Of a stretch of 64,000 nt of DNA, positions 25,861 through 37,531 are shown piece by piece. The stretch lies in NCBI GenBank assembly GCA_030549335.1, contig JAUKPH010000017.1:8331501-8395500 (forward strand). The letters run 5' to 3'. A model generated the notes under the pieces. That model was not told the origin of the DNA. It made no database searches and saw nothing but the letters and a program-made list of their open reading frames with translations. Both the position numbers and the translations under genes were made by a program. The first letter of the stretch is position 1; every line of letters starts with the position of its first letter. Source of the stretch: Pontederia crassipes. Lineage: Eukaryota > Streptophyta > Magnoliopsida > Commelinales > Pontederiaceae.

Positions 25861-26212
25861 ATGTAGAGCACCCCGCTCTACATCTTCATATAAAGTATTT
25901 ATTTTTTATTATTTAATTAATTTAATTATTATAATTTATTATTAAAATGATTATATACTTTTTAAATAAAATAATATATATTTATTTGGGGGATTTGATA
26001 ACAAAAATATATTATATAAAGCTAAATAAATTACAGCCGTTGAATAGTCATATTTATTAACATGATTTGATCGTGACCATCAAATAATTCAATGATCTTG
26101 ATTTTAACCATCTTTACTATTTAACACATAATTTAAATTAATATATAATTATTTTATTAATTTAATAAGTAAAATTAATGCTCTACATCTGTTTTACGTC
26201 AAATGCTCTACA
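25861..26212. mobile_element. Probable MITE with ATGTAGAGCA ends
   Basis: The left end is ATGTAGAGCACCCCGCTCTA, itself a near-palindrome. The right end read inward is ATGTAGAGCATTTGACG, and a second inverted copy of TGTAGAGCAT lies a few bases inside it. The core is AT-rich and noncoding. No clear target duplication was seen. Confidence 0.5.
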
Positions 26213-26621
26213 TATATATATTTCTCTTTCTTCTGTACCAAAAGAATATCGAAAAGAATAATTATTATACTTGCGAATTTAATGTGAGAAACGATAAATC
26301 ACATGATTATATAATTTGATCAATCTCGCCTAATTACAAGGTCAATTTTTGGAATTATGATAGACCGCCTTGGTGGGCGATCGCGGCCGGTTCAATTCGG
26401 GCTTCATAATATTGTTCCCAACCACTTGCAATTAAATCTCTAAACACAGCCACTTCCCTTCAATGAACTTGCACACACAAAAAAAGGTCATTAACAATTT
26501 TTTTTTTGTCCCAAGTAACCTTAGAAGTTAGAACAACAACAACCGGTCTGCTGGGAATTTATTCACTACCAAATAAGTTGTTGAAGTCATAATTATTGAC
26601 ACTAATATGTCTTCTCTTTAT

Positions 26622-26678
<57 letters not shown>

Positions 26679-27270
26679 TTTTTCAATGGGAGTTCTCACT
26701 AGAAATTATGTGCAGGGAACGAGGAACATAGCATTCAATTTCTACTTTGACCATTGAATTGTTGGTATCTGAAATATGATTCACAACAAACTATCAAGTA
26801 ACACAATTTAGGTTGTTAACTATAGTCTTATAAATCTTACACTAATCAATTCAGAAAGATTTTCTATGATGATTTCAAAAATCGATTTCCGAAACTTGAT
26901 TAAAATTTAAAATGTGATTGAGCTTTCTGCTATATTAGAAGACGTTATTAAGAAATTATATATTATCATTTAATTTTAGTTATTTCAGAGGGTTCAGTAA
27001 GTAGACATTTTCATTTAAAACGTATCATAGATGTTTTTGAAAAAAAACGTGCATCACAAAAAAAATGTGCTGCCAGGATGATATATATATAATATAAATG
27101 TGTCATTTATCTGAATCATTGATATTAATGATCCAGATGCGACGTGCATTAACAATATATATATATTAAATTAAATACGTGGTATAATCTTCACGGATTT
27201 ATATTTATCTTTTGTATTTGTTTATTTTTGCCAACTCCTACTTTTCATCCTGTTTTCTGTTACAAATAGC
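26213..27270. other. AT-rich intergenic DNA upstream of the RMA-type gene
   Basis: No gene. A short CG-rich patch lies near 26370-26400, a long (ATT)n run follows, and otherwise the DNA is AT-rich. Confidence 0.6.
26623..26677. repeat. (TAT)n microsatellite
   Basis: About 18 uninterrupted TAT/ATT units. Confidence 0.95.
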
Positions 27271-27284
27271 AGGCGAAGCCGTTC

Positions 27285-27508
27285 GTGAACTCCCCAACTT
27301 CCCTCCAGTTTTCTTCCTCTCTCTCTCTCTCACACATTCTCTCACCACTCCACCACGAAACTTCTCTCTTTCTCTCTCTCTCTCTCTGTCGTTCTTATTT
27401 CCTTCGGTTACTTCGCCACCGGAGTTCTTCGATCGAGCTCCCGAACACAGGACTAAGGGGGTTCGCCGGCTTCGTCTACGACGAAAAGGGATCAATCCGC
27501 TGATAGAG
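27285..27508 (+). promoter_or_regulatory. Probable 5' UTR exon with CT-rich tracts, RMA-type RING gene
   Basis: Two pyrimidine tracts of repeated CT (about 27318-27330 and 27366-27388), typical of plant 5' leaders, are followed by a donor (agag|gtatga, intron from 27509). The matching acceptor (ttttag at 29436) opens the exon with the coding region. The leader intron of about 1.9 kb is a common feature of highly expressed plant genes. The start of transcription is not visible. Confidence 0.5.
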
Positions 27509-29485
27509 GTATGAGATCGTGTCTGCTACGTCTCGTGGGTTATCTTTTTGCCTCTCTTACTCTGATTTTTGTTTTCGTTCGTTTGGACTTTGAGTCGTTG
27601 GAGCTCGTGATTTTTCTCTTCTTCTTTTGCCGGAAAATCGAGGTTTTGGTGAGAACTACGGATGAAAGTTTGCGAATTTAGTTGGCATCTGTTCTTCTTT
27701 TCTCCCCTTTTCTTTCGTCACTTGTCTCCAGCTTTATGCATTGCAATTGAAGGACGAAATGGTTGCGTACAGCTCTGAGTTCTGTAGCGTATCTCTTTAG
27801 TTTTGCTTACTGTTGATTTCATCCATTCGCCGAGATTGCGCACGAAATACTTTGCTTGGTTTGATGGATGAGAAATATATATTCAATTTCCTTCTCGTTA
27901 TCCTTTTCTCGTTTTTATGATGTAGATGTTTCCTCAAGCAATTTCTTCATTTCAAATGCTACTAGTTGTTTGCTTCATCATTTGCGAAATTGTACCGAAA
28001 GTGAAAAAGGAGAAAACGTAGCTTTCGTTCTGAAACCACGATAATTTCGTTAGGTCTCTTTATGTTATCCAGAGGAACATTTTGTTCTTCGTTCCCTTTC
28101 CACTATGTCATTTTTTTGGGAGGGACGAAGTTTTGGGATCAATTGAGTTAGATTCTAACTTCCAAATTTATAACAGAATACAATTCAGGAAGAATTGGAA
28201 TGGTTGATGTTGTACTTTGCATTTGGCACAAAGTATTGTCTGAAAAACAATGTTTCCGAATCTGACATTAATCCCTCAAAATCAAGACATCTATCACATA
28301 AAATACATCAATTTCGAATCACAATCAATATTTCTGTATTATGTGGGGGTCTTTTTTATTGCGGAGTGATTTTGTGATCTTTAATCGCAGTAGGATTTAA
28401 GATATTATTAACCATTAGAGTTATTGAAAGTTGGATTGGTTAAGTATTAATAGTATAGATTTAGATCAGAAAAAAAAAAGTGTTATATCAAGCTTCAAGC
28501 TACCATTGTGGAAAAACAGAAGGAACAAAACGTAAGGTTCTTCTGGTTGTCTTCTGTCTCCTTGTAGTTACAACCTACACTAGTAAAGTTTCATAGGCCT
28601 TCTACTTTGTGCTGCTTAAAGCAACCATTCTGGCTTTTCCTCTCTCGGAGCTGCCTTCTTAAGTTTTGTGACAGCTTGCAACCATTTTTTCCCTTAAACT
28701 CAGATTTTGAAGAGCCGCTAAAGATCATCTTTTTCTCGACCTTGGTGACCTAAAATTCAGACACGACAAGATTCAATCTTTCCGCGGAATTCCCTCTATC
28801 TTATTCCTTATCCTTCTGTCTGATGTCTAATCTCCTGTTTGTGGCATCATATGATGCAATGACACTGCCAATCTACAGTAACAGTCTCCCCCAATTGGTT
28901 CGCAAATGTGGAAAGGATAAGTTCTTTTGGGGTTCTTTTGGAAATCTTCAACTGTCAATCATTTATTGAGGTCAATCAAATTGCATACGAGGGCCTTATT
29001 TTATATTGTGCATATATACATATAGGTTTTGTCATTCTTATTACTTTATCCATATTGAAATCTTCGACTGGAAATCTGGAAGGCTTGAAGCCCGCCATTT
29101 ACGTTTAGAACTTTGAACTACGTCTTTTTTTTTTCTTTTTTGGCACCTCGATGTCTTTTGCACTGACTTTGTCTTCTCCCCTTGTCAGCATCCAATATAG
29201 TAATTTGCTTTGTATTTTAATTAGACAGGGAGGTCAATGTTTTTGTCCTTGTCCATCTTTAAATCCATATGTTTTGACAGTTAAATTTCTTGACGAAGAA
29301 AAAAGCAAGAAACAATCGAATTTGTTCATTCCTTTACGCTATGTCAGTTTTCTTGAATCGACAGTTTTTTTCTGCGTTCTTTGAAGCTTTTGCTGCTAAC
29401 TTTTGGTAACATCCGTCTTTCTATCCGTGCTTTTAGCTTTACAACTGTGTCGTGGTGGGAGAGAGTTCAAACTTAGGTAGTGTAG

Positions 29486-30223
29486 ATGGAATTCTCAGAC
29501 AGCTCCCAGGGCTGCTTGGAGCGTGCCATGGAGAAGCACCAGAACGAGGGAGACATGCTGAGGAAGTGCGTCGACGATCCGGAGGACCACGAAGGCGCCG
29601 CCGGCCAATCCGCAGGCGGCTGCTTCGACTGCAACATCTGCCTAATCTTCGCGGCCGAACCCGTCGTCACGCTCTGCGGCCACCTCTACTGCTGGCCGTG
29701 CATCTACCAATGGCTTCAGATCGAGAGCACGGCCGCCCGGCAGTGCCCCGTCTGCAAGGCCACCCTCACCCTGAACACCCTCATCCCGCTCTACGGCCGC
29801 GGCTGTTCGGACGGCGGCCGGAAGAAGGAGGCCAACTCGGAGAACATCCCTCTCAGGTCTTCCCTGCCTCATCGCGCCATGATCGCTTCAGTCTTGGCTT
29901 CGAGCCCCCCTGCGAGGAACCAGGAGAGGTATGTCGACCATCTGAGACATGAACCGACGTGGCCGCCCTTCTTCCACCACGGCCACGGCGATTTTTACGT
30001 GCCGGCCTCGTCTGTGTTTCGTCCGTCGACGGCCGGCGGGGGCGGCGTGCTTGGGGGCTTGGCAGCCGTCGTCCTCCCATGGACGTCGTCGGCCAGGAAT
30101 CACGAGGCGAGCGTGCCGCATGCAGGTCCAAGCCTGGGGCGGCAGGTGCAGGTGGAGTGCTGGCTGCAGCAGATATGGGTCGTCCTCTTCTGCTGCGTGG
30201 TGATTTGTCTCCTCTTCTTCTGA
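29486..30223 (+). CDS. RMA1: RMA-type RING membrane-anchor E3 ubiquitin ligase
   Basis: A 245-residue protein in a single coding exon. A C3HC4 RING finger is complete: C49-x2-C52, C64-x-H66-x2-C69-x2-C72, C87-x2-C90. The wording is that of plant RMA proteins (CNICL, EPVVTLCGHLYCWPCIYQWL, CPVCKA). The C-terminus is a hydrophobic anchor (about 230-245, IWVVLFCCVVICLLFF). RMA ligases sit in the ER membrane and tag proteins such as aquaporins for degradation; that role comes from the family. The exon is very GC-rich, as in monocot genes. The start is the first ATG after the acceptor at 29436 that fits the family. The RMA subtype is not resolved. The 3' UTR ends near 30310. Confidence 0.9.
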   Translation: MEFSDSSQGCLERAMEKHQNEGDMLRKCVDDPEDHEGAAGQSAGGCFDCNICLIFAAEPVVTLCGHLYCWPCIYQWLQIESTAARQCPVCKATLTLNTLIPLYGRGCSDGGRKKEANSENIPLRSSLPHRAMIASVLASSPPARNQERYVDHLRHEPTWPPFFHHGHGDFYVPASSVFRPSTAGGGGVLGGLAAVVLPWTSSARNHEASVPHAGPSLGRQVQVECWLQQIWVVLFCCVVICLLFF

Positions 30224-30309
30224 ATCACGCGAAGTAGATGTGATCGATTTATGATGAGATCTATTTCGTGTAAATTACTTAAGATTGTAAACAGATAAAT
30301 TGCGTGCAT

Positions 30310-30845
30310 CTATCGATGTAGATTCTTGTGCACGACATAGGAAAGTTTTCTACCAAAAAAAATAATAATGTCGAGATAGATGAACAATAATGTGGAGAGT
30401 TCGAGTTCTGCATATAACCAATATGACTGCTCAAACTCTAATAATAATAATAGCAACAATTTTGTTATTATTATTAGTAGTAGTGATAGAAACGAATTAA
30501 GTAATTATGTACACATTTGAAATATCAATTTTAAAATTATGATGCATTTGTCCATGGTTTCTATCATATTTTAAGGTCAGGGTTACTTCTACAATTTGTA
30601 CCTAATAGCTGCTCTCATCTGAGCAAGAACAGAGAGGTGCGATGAGATGCTCAAAATTGTGGGGTGTGATACATGTGCATTTATGAGAGAGGAGCATGAT
30701 GTTGTATGATGACTGTTCCAGCAGGATGTTTTGAGAACAGACGAGTTCCAGAGGATAATAAAACATGTTAAACTTCATAATAGTAGAATTGTAATGAGAG
30801 AGGAAACAGAGACAAAACCACCTGCCTGAAACAACTAGTCATTTA
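30310..30845. other. Intergenic DNA after the RMA-type gene
   Basis: No gene recognised. Short (AAT)n-like runs occur near 30440-30480. Confidence 0.5.
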
Positions 30846-31026
30846 CACAACAACAACAACAAAGCCTTATCTCATTAGGTGGAGTCGGCTACATGGATCA
30901 TACGACGTCATTCCTCGTGGATCCATGTTCATGAGATTCGACAGAGTTTTACGCTGATTGTCGGGGCCTAACACAACCCTCCTCCTTTATCCGGGCTTGG
31001 AACCGACTATAAACATAGGCGGAGTT
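30846..31026 (-). mobile_element. Au-type SINE (copy 4), full length
   Basis: Nearly full length, with a perfect 17-bp duplication aaacaactagtcattta at 30829-30845 and 31027-31043. It inserted between genes. Confidence 0.93.
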
Positions 31027-32130
31027 AAACAACTAGTCATTTAGGTGTAATAAAATCAGATTACCTTCTTACAAATCAATCAGCATTTTATGGCTTCGTT
31101 GCAACATTTTGACGGGCCAAGGTAAGAAGTCTCGTAGGATAACGCAAGAAAAAGGAAGTTAATTGTCACAGATAGCTAATCTGTCAGGAGTAACAAAGAA
31201 TAACACATAAGGAAAAGGAAGCTACTGATTAGCCAATTCATGATAATTTAAGTGAATCATGCTTTCGCCCCAAAACAACACAAGTTCAACTACCACACGT
31301 CGACCACAGGAAAAAAAAATCTAAAAGTAGGCCCAGAATAACCTCCAAAGATTTCATTATCTGCAAGAAAGATGTACTAGAAATTATTATAATCACAGAA
31401 CTATTTCGAACCTTGAATTTAGCATGACATGTTCCAGTGCACGATGACATATAGTGACTTAAATTATGATAACGATATATGTAAAACACATCTTACTTTG
31501 AATGAAACTGTGATGACTGTTACCAGTTATGTAGTTCATCAGAGAAAATATAAATTATTGATCATATATGGTTCATCATTATGAGAGGTGAAAAGCGATC
31601 CCCATGAGGTAGGAGTGGCACTCGCACCCATTCGGGGCGAGGGCTATAGTCCCCGTCCCATCCCCGATGGCCGTCCTATCCCCGACCTCGATCCTCGATA
31701 CGAGCCACTTGAACTCCGATCCCTGCAGATACCCAGTCCCCCAATGGGGCCTCGATCGACGGCTCGTGTGTCGTGTCTCGCAATGGTCGGAGGCAATGCA
31801 GGGGTTCGTGATGTCCTTCAGTGTCAGAGGTGCCCGGTGAACAAGGCGAAGAGGGAGGAAGCTGGGGCTGAGAGTTGGAGCGTCGGCGAGGGGGGCTATG
31901 GAAAATAGGGTAAAGAGGGAGGAGGCCGGGAGTCAGAGCATCAACGGCGTCGGCGAGGTAGGCTGCAGCGAATGGGGTGGAGAGGGAGGAGGTCGGGGCT
32001 AGGAGTCAGAGCGAAGGGAGGAGGCCAGGGCTGGTAGTTGGAACATCGACAACGTCGACGAGGCAATTTGTGATGAATGGGGCTAGGAGTCGGAGCATTG
32101 ACGACATCATTGAGGTGGGCTGCGATCATA

Positions 32131-32301
32131 GTTGTTAGGATCCCGATCCGGATAGTAAGATCTTACGATCCTCAGAACATAAAACGATCTCGATCCTTAA
32201 ACATAGGATCTACAGCCGGGTCTTAAGATCGGTAAGATCTTACGATCCTACGATATTAGTATAAATTTATTTATTCGAATAAAAAATAAAATTAAACATA
32301 A
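32131..32301. mobile_element. End of a GATC-rich DNA element, nested
   Basis: It opens GTTGTTAGGATCCCGATCCG and contains gtaagatcttac palindromes, then 'tattcgaataaaaaa'. The same order occurs inverted at the right end of the element at 62537-63068, so this is one terminus of that family. The other terminus is missing and copia sequence begins at its inner edge. Confidence 0.5.
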
Positions 32302-35295
32302 AGGTCCTTGAAAAATACTGCAACACATATGACATCAAGCTTGAGAAGACAGTTCTCAAGACTCCTCAGCAAAACAACATTGCTGAGAGAATGAATAGAA
32401 CAATCGAGGAACGTGTGAGATGTATGTTTCTACATGCCAAGCTATCGAAAGAATTTTGGGATGAAGCAATGATGATTGTAATTCAACTAATCAACCACTC
32501 ACCATCAGTGCCTCTAGATGATGACATACCTCTGAAAGTCTGATCAGAGAAGGATGCTTCACACAAGCATCTTAAAGTGTTCAGTTGCTGAGCCTTTGTG
32601 CACATCCCTAATGACAAGTGGTCAAAACTTAACAGTAAATTGAAAGAATGTATTCTCCTCAGATATAGAAGTGAAAATTTTGGCTATAGACTTTGGGATC
32701 CTATTAACAGGAAGCTTATTAGAAAGTAGAGATGTTGTGTTCATGGAACACAAAATAATTGAAGATCTGTCGAAAGACAAAGAGTACTACTTTCACTAAT
32801 TATCTAGATGAACCGAGTTCAGTTAACGCACCGATAGAAGATGGCATTGTTCTAGAAGCTGATCAAGATGATTGTCAAGGCAGCTTATATAATTCAGATA
32901 CACCCTCGGATAGTCAAGGCAGTGATGATGAGCCACATGTCGAGAATGATGCACTAATACAAGAGCCTCAGACAAAGACAAGAGTCAAAGCGATACTCCT
33001 GATAGAGTACGTGTTATTAAGAACCAGTGTGTTATCAAGAAGTCTTGCCACATGAGCAGAAGGATGAAAGTCATGCAGGACGAGATGCAATCTCTGTATG
33101 TGAACAACATTTACAAACTGGTGAAACTTCCTAAAGGGAAGAGAGCACTAAAAAACAAGTGGGTGTTTCGACTGAAGAGTGAAGATAATAATCCACACCC
33201 GAGATACAAGGCAATGTTAGTTGTCAAGGAGTTCAGTTAGAAGAAAGGAATTGATTTTAATGAGATATGCTCACCGGTGGTTAAAATGTTATTAATTCGA
33301 CTGGATTAGCTGCTATCAAGGACCTAAAATTTCAACAGTTGGACGTCAAGATAGCTTTTCTCCATAGTGACTTAGAAGAAGATATTTACATGAAACAGCT
33401 AGAGGGTTTCACAGAGAAAGAAAAAGAAAATTTGATGTGTAAATTACAGAAAAGCTTATATTGACTCAAACAGGCACCTCACCAATGGTACAAGAAGTTT
33501 GAGTCATTCATGATGCAGTAATGATACAATAAGACCAAATCAGATCATTGTGTTTTCGTGAAATATTTTTCACATGATTTTATTATCCTGTTGTTATATG
33601 TTTATGACATGTTTATTGTAGTTCAAGATAAAAGTAAGATTGACAGATTAAAGCATGAGCTGAGTTAATGTTTTTTCATGAAAGACCTAGGCGCAACAAA
33701 TAATATCCTTGGTATGAGGATCACTCGTGACCGAGAGCAGTGCAAGCTTTGGTTATCCAAAAAAACGTACATCGATAAAGTTTTGAAGAAGTTCAACATG
33801 AAGAACGCAAAGACAGTTACATCGCCACTTGCAAATCACTTCATGTTAAGTTATAGACAGTGTTTGAGGAATAAAATCGAGAAGCAAAAGATGAAGAATA
33901 TCTCAGACGCATCTGCAATTGACAGTCTGATGTATGCAATGGTTTGCACAAGACTAGAGATAGTATATGTAGTTGGTATGATGAACCAATTCCTATCAAA
34001 TCCTGGTAGAGCATTGAGATGCAGTCAAATGGATTCTCAGATATCTTCGAGGCACGTTTAAGATATGTCTATGTTTCAGAAACGCTGAACCAGTGTTAGA
34101 AGGATTTACTGATGCTAACATGGCAGGAGATATTGATAGTTGAAAGTCAACTTTTGATTACTTGATGACATTCACAGGAGCAACAATCTCATGGCAATCC
34201 AAGTTACATAAGTGTGTGGCACTATCAACAACTAAAGCAGAATATATCGCAGCTACTGAAGCAGGCAAGGAAATTTTGTGGATGAGACAATTTTTTAGGG
34301 ACTTAAGTTTGACGCAGGAGAAGTATATTATCCACTGTGATAATCAGAGTGCGATACATCTGAGTAAGTATTCTAGTTTCCACTCTAAGTCCAAGCACAT
34401 TGATTTATTATTGGATTCTTGACAAAACAAAGAAGAAGAAATTTTTTCTTCGAAACATTTATACTGACAAGAATACGTCAGATATGATGACGAAGCATCT
34501 ACCAAGAAAGAAGATCGAGTTCTACAAGGAGCATGCAGATTTGGTGGATTCCTTCGCATAAACAAACAGGAGGAGTTTGTTGGACTTTGTTTGTCTATGC
34601 AAGTCTGACATCGACAAGGAAACAAAAAAAGGATAGAAAATTGATTGCCATGTCGAGATGAAAAAGGAATTTTTTTTCATCCGAGTTGAAGACATCCGAG
34701 TTGGAGGAGGAAACAAATTCAACACGTAGTTGTTGTCTCGGGCAGCTATAAAATAGACAATGTGCAGCCGTCAGAATACACCAAATTGAAAATGAGATCA
34801 CGAGAAGAAAGAAAATTCCTTTTCTTTCTACAGCCGTGTTTATCTACCGAGAGAGAGAAAGAAAGAGAGGAGAGAAAGAAACTTCGGGGTTCAATTCGGG
34901 AATGAGTTCTTATCCGTTCTCAACGAAACTTTAGGCATTATTGCTCAACAGCTTTCTCATCTATTTCTCATATTTCGATGAGATCGTTCTCACTTCTATC
35001 CTTAGTTCCGAGATATATTTATTTTGTGGCATCCAAGATTGATTCTTGAGGTTATTATTGTATTCCTCTGCGTAGTTCAGAGAAGAGACTTTGTAATCTA
35101 CTATTATTCCATAGTGAAAGATTTGCTCCTTACTCCCATAATTTTTTCCTCTCACGTTGAGAGATTTTTCACGTAAATTCTTCGCATCTTTGGTCTAATT
35201 TTTTTTATATTATTATCATCATCTCATTATTATTATGCGCATTAAAAGAAAAAAATAATTCCGCCAACTATCAGTTCAACCTTTTTTTCCCAACA
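32302..35295 (+). mobile_element. Decayed Ty1/copia retrotransposon with one LTR
   Basis: A fossil copia-type element on the plus strand, lacking its 5' LTR, gag and the start of pol. Parts in order are: integrase end (TPQQNNIAERMNRTIEE), reverse transcriptase (NKWVFRLKSEDNNPHP), RNase H (CVALSTTKAEYIAATEAGKE), a purine tract near 34569-34575 and one LTR. The wording suggests the Tork/Tnt1 branch. It is broken in many places and cannot be active. With only one LTR it cannot be dated by LTR divergence, but its decay suggests it is old. It lies inside the hAT-like element. Confidence 0.88.
34578..35295 (+). repeat. Single LTR of the copia remnant
   Basis: It starts TGTTGG just after the purine tract and ends CCAACA, the expected short inverted repeat, with a length of 718 bp. 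A leader-like region with GA repeats lies about 34850-34890. Confidence 0.7.
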
Positions 35296-35785
35296 GACGA
35301 CGGGTCGTCATCCATTCTGCCAGAATATTCGAGATCCGACGATGTGACAAATCTGACGACATTTTGTTGCAGATGTTCTCGACCTTTGGTGATGAACGAA
35401 GCCATAGGCATCTAGGGCGACCGATGCGACGATGAACCTTGATGTATCCTCGAGGCTAGATGGTTGGGCAAGCAGCGGCTAGACGACTTCAAAGTTATTG
35501 TGATTAGGATTGTAGAGTTTAATTTAACGACTAAAAATATTTGTAGAATGATTCGACGGCTCAAACTAATATATTAAATAGAAATATTACTTTAATACAA
35601 CATGGGGATCAAGGACCCACGGGACGAGGATATCAATCCCTGCCCCAATCTTCGAAATGCCTTCGGGGCATTTTTTTCCCATCCCCATCCCAACAGGAAG
35701 AAAATTCTTTGGAAACGGGACCCAAGCGGGGAATCCTTGCGGGGATCCCTGACCTTAGAGGATTTTTGCCACCCCTATCATCAGG

Positions 35786-37400
35786 TCAATTTTTATTTTA
35801 AAAAAACATCCAATATTGATTATATTTTTGAATTTTAAAATAGAAACGAAAATACATTCAATATTGTTATTAAATACAAAACATAACAGGAGACTTTTTA
35901 AATATACGAAATAAGAGTTGCTCATAAGGTAATGAAATCTAAGATATCAATATTAAATTTGATATATCAATAAAAATACGGCTTCTTGAAGTCTTGCCAT
36001 TTTCATATGGGTCCCTGATTTGGGTTTACTAACAAAACCATCCTAAAATTTAATAGACTCTTAATTTTTAATCTTTTTTTTGTTCTTTCTCGAATCCGTC
36101 TGGTCTAATCATTATTCATATTTTTTATACAAAAAAATAGTAAGAATTTTTATTAGATTTACAAGCGTAAAAATAGAGACTCCCATTTTTCTCCAGTTAA
36201 TATATTAAAATTCCCTAACACATGGACATCTTCCGGATCCCTCTCCTTAACTTTGTAATAATTAATATATTTTTTAAAATATGATACTAAATTAAAATTA
36301 AAATATGATATAATATATTCATAATAATAATTAATATTATTAAATAATTAATATTTTAAAATATGATAATAATATATTCATAATAATTAACTAATATTTA
36401 TTTGATTAATTTTATAATTTATTTAATTATTATTATAATTTATTTAATGAGTTTTAGAATTTATTTAAATAAAATTATGAAAAATAAATGCAGAAAGTGA
36501 AATTGAAAAGATCGGAAGTCAAATGATAATATGGATTGAGCAATATAGAAAGTGCACATGGTAATTAGCTCTAAACAAACGCCTCTAAATTCAATTTTAG
36601 ATAGAAGATGTTCTATACAAAATTAATTAAGGTTCAATCGTTGATCCTGCTTTACACTTTGTAATTGTAAAAATATATTGGAAACAGTTTTAATACGAAA
36701 AACTTATAGTCCATTCATGGAAGATTAACTTATTGTACCGAGTTTTTAAAACCATGAACGTCCCTTTTCGAACACCAAGTGATAATAGCAAAAAATACTT
36801 ATATCGAGTTATATTTGACCAGACCAAAATTCGATCTCGCCTAATCACTTTGCAAGTGGAGTGCGCCCAAACTGTGAACACTTTACTTGCAGAGACTCAG
36901 AGCATCTCTCTACTCATTTAATTTTGAAAAAAAAACATGTAAAAAGTGTTCGTATTTTATTTCTATGATACGAGTTTTTTTTCCTTTCTTTTTATAATAA
37001 AATCACATACTAATTACGTTATTGAACATGAGAAACGATCTGGAAAAAAAATTAAATCCAATATGAACAAAAGTCGATGCATTAGGTTAACAAAATTATT
37101 AATTTGTTTTAAAAGGTAAGGCGTGATTATATATATATATATATATTCTTGTAAAGAAATATGATAAATCAAATAACTTCTTACACGATAAGTAAATAAT
37201 ATACTGTGAAAATTAGCGGCCTTTAAAATTTTATAAAAAAACAAGAAACGAAAAAAAAAAAGCAAGCAAGGAACGATGCAGAGAGTATGAACAAAAGCTC
37301 TTGAAAAGAATTAGAAAAAAAAAAAAAAAAGCAAGTTCTTTATTTTCTTCCGCGCAACACCTGTTGAGATATTGCATCAAAATATGCCAATTGTTGATCG
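35786..37400. other. AT-rich intergenic DNA
   Basis: No gene. A (TA)n run lies at about 37127-37147. Phrases at 36240-36480 ('taaaatatgataataatat', then 'aatttatttaattatt') resemble 5840-5960, suggesting a shared AT-rich repeat. Confidence 0.5.
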
Positions 37401-37531
37401 ATAAAAGTGCGCGACGCCCCCCTCCCAATCGATTCCCATCGCTCGATAACCACGAGGTATCAGAAAAGGAGGAGATTAGGATTTCGTAGACGGGCGGCGG
37501 ATCCGGTCGCCAGCGGCGGGACTGAAGTGCG

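Larger units (their letters stand above)
31610..35777. mobile_element. hAT-like element, filled by later insertions
   Basis: The left terminus is TAGGAGTGGCA and the right one read inward TAGGGGTGGCAAAAATC, with CCCCG-type subterminal motifs on both sides. Flanking octamers ccatgagg (31602-31609) and tcatcagg (35778-35785) agree at six of eight bases, as expected of an old hAT duplication. The left arm (31760-32120) holds three or four imperfect repeats of a roughly 60-90-bp phrase (gggaggaggccgggagtcag type). No transposase is visible. The centre is occupied by another element's end and a copia remnant. Confidence 0.6.

Noticed and set aside
29642-30131. Several minus-strand frames across the RMA-type exon
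   Set aside because: GC-rich shadow frames of a well-supported RING gene.
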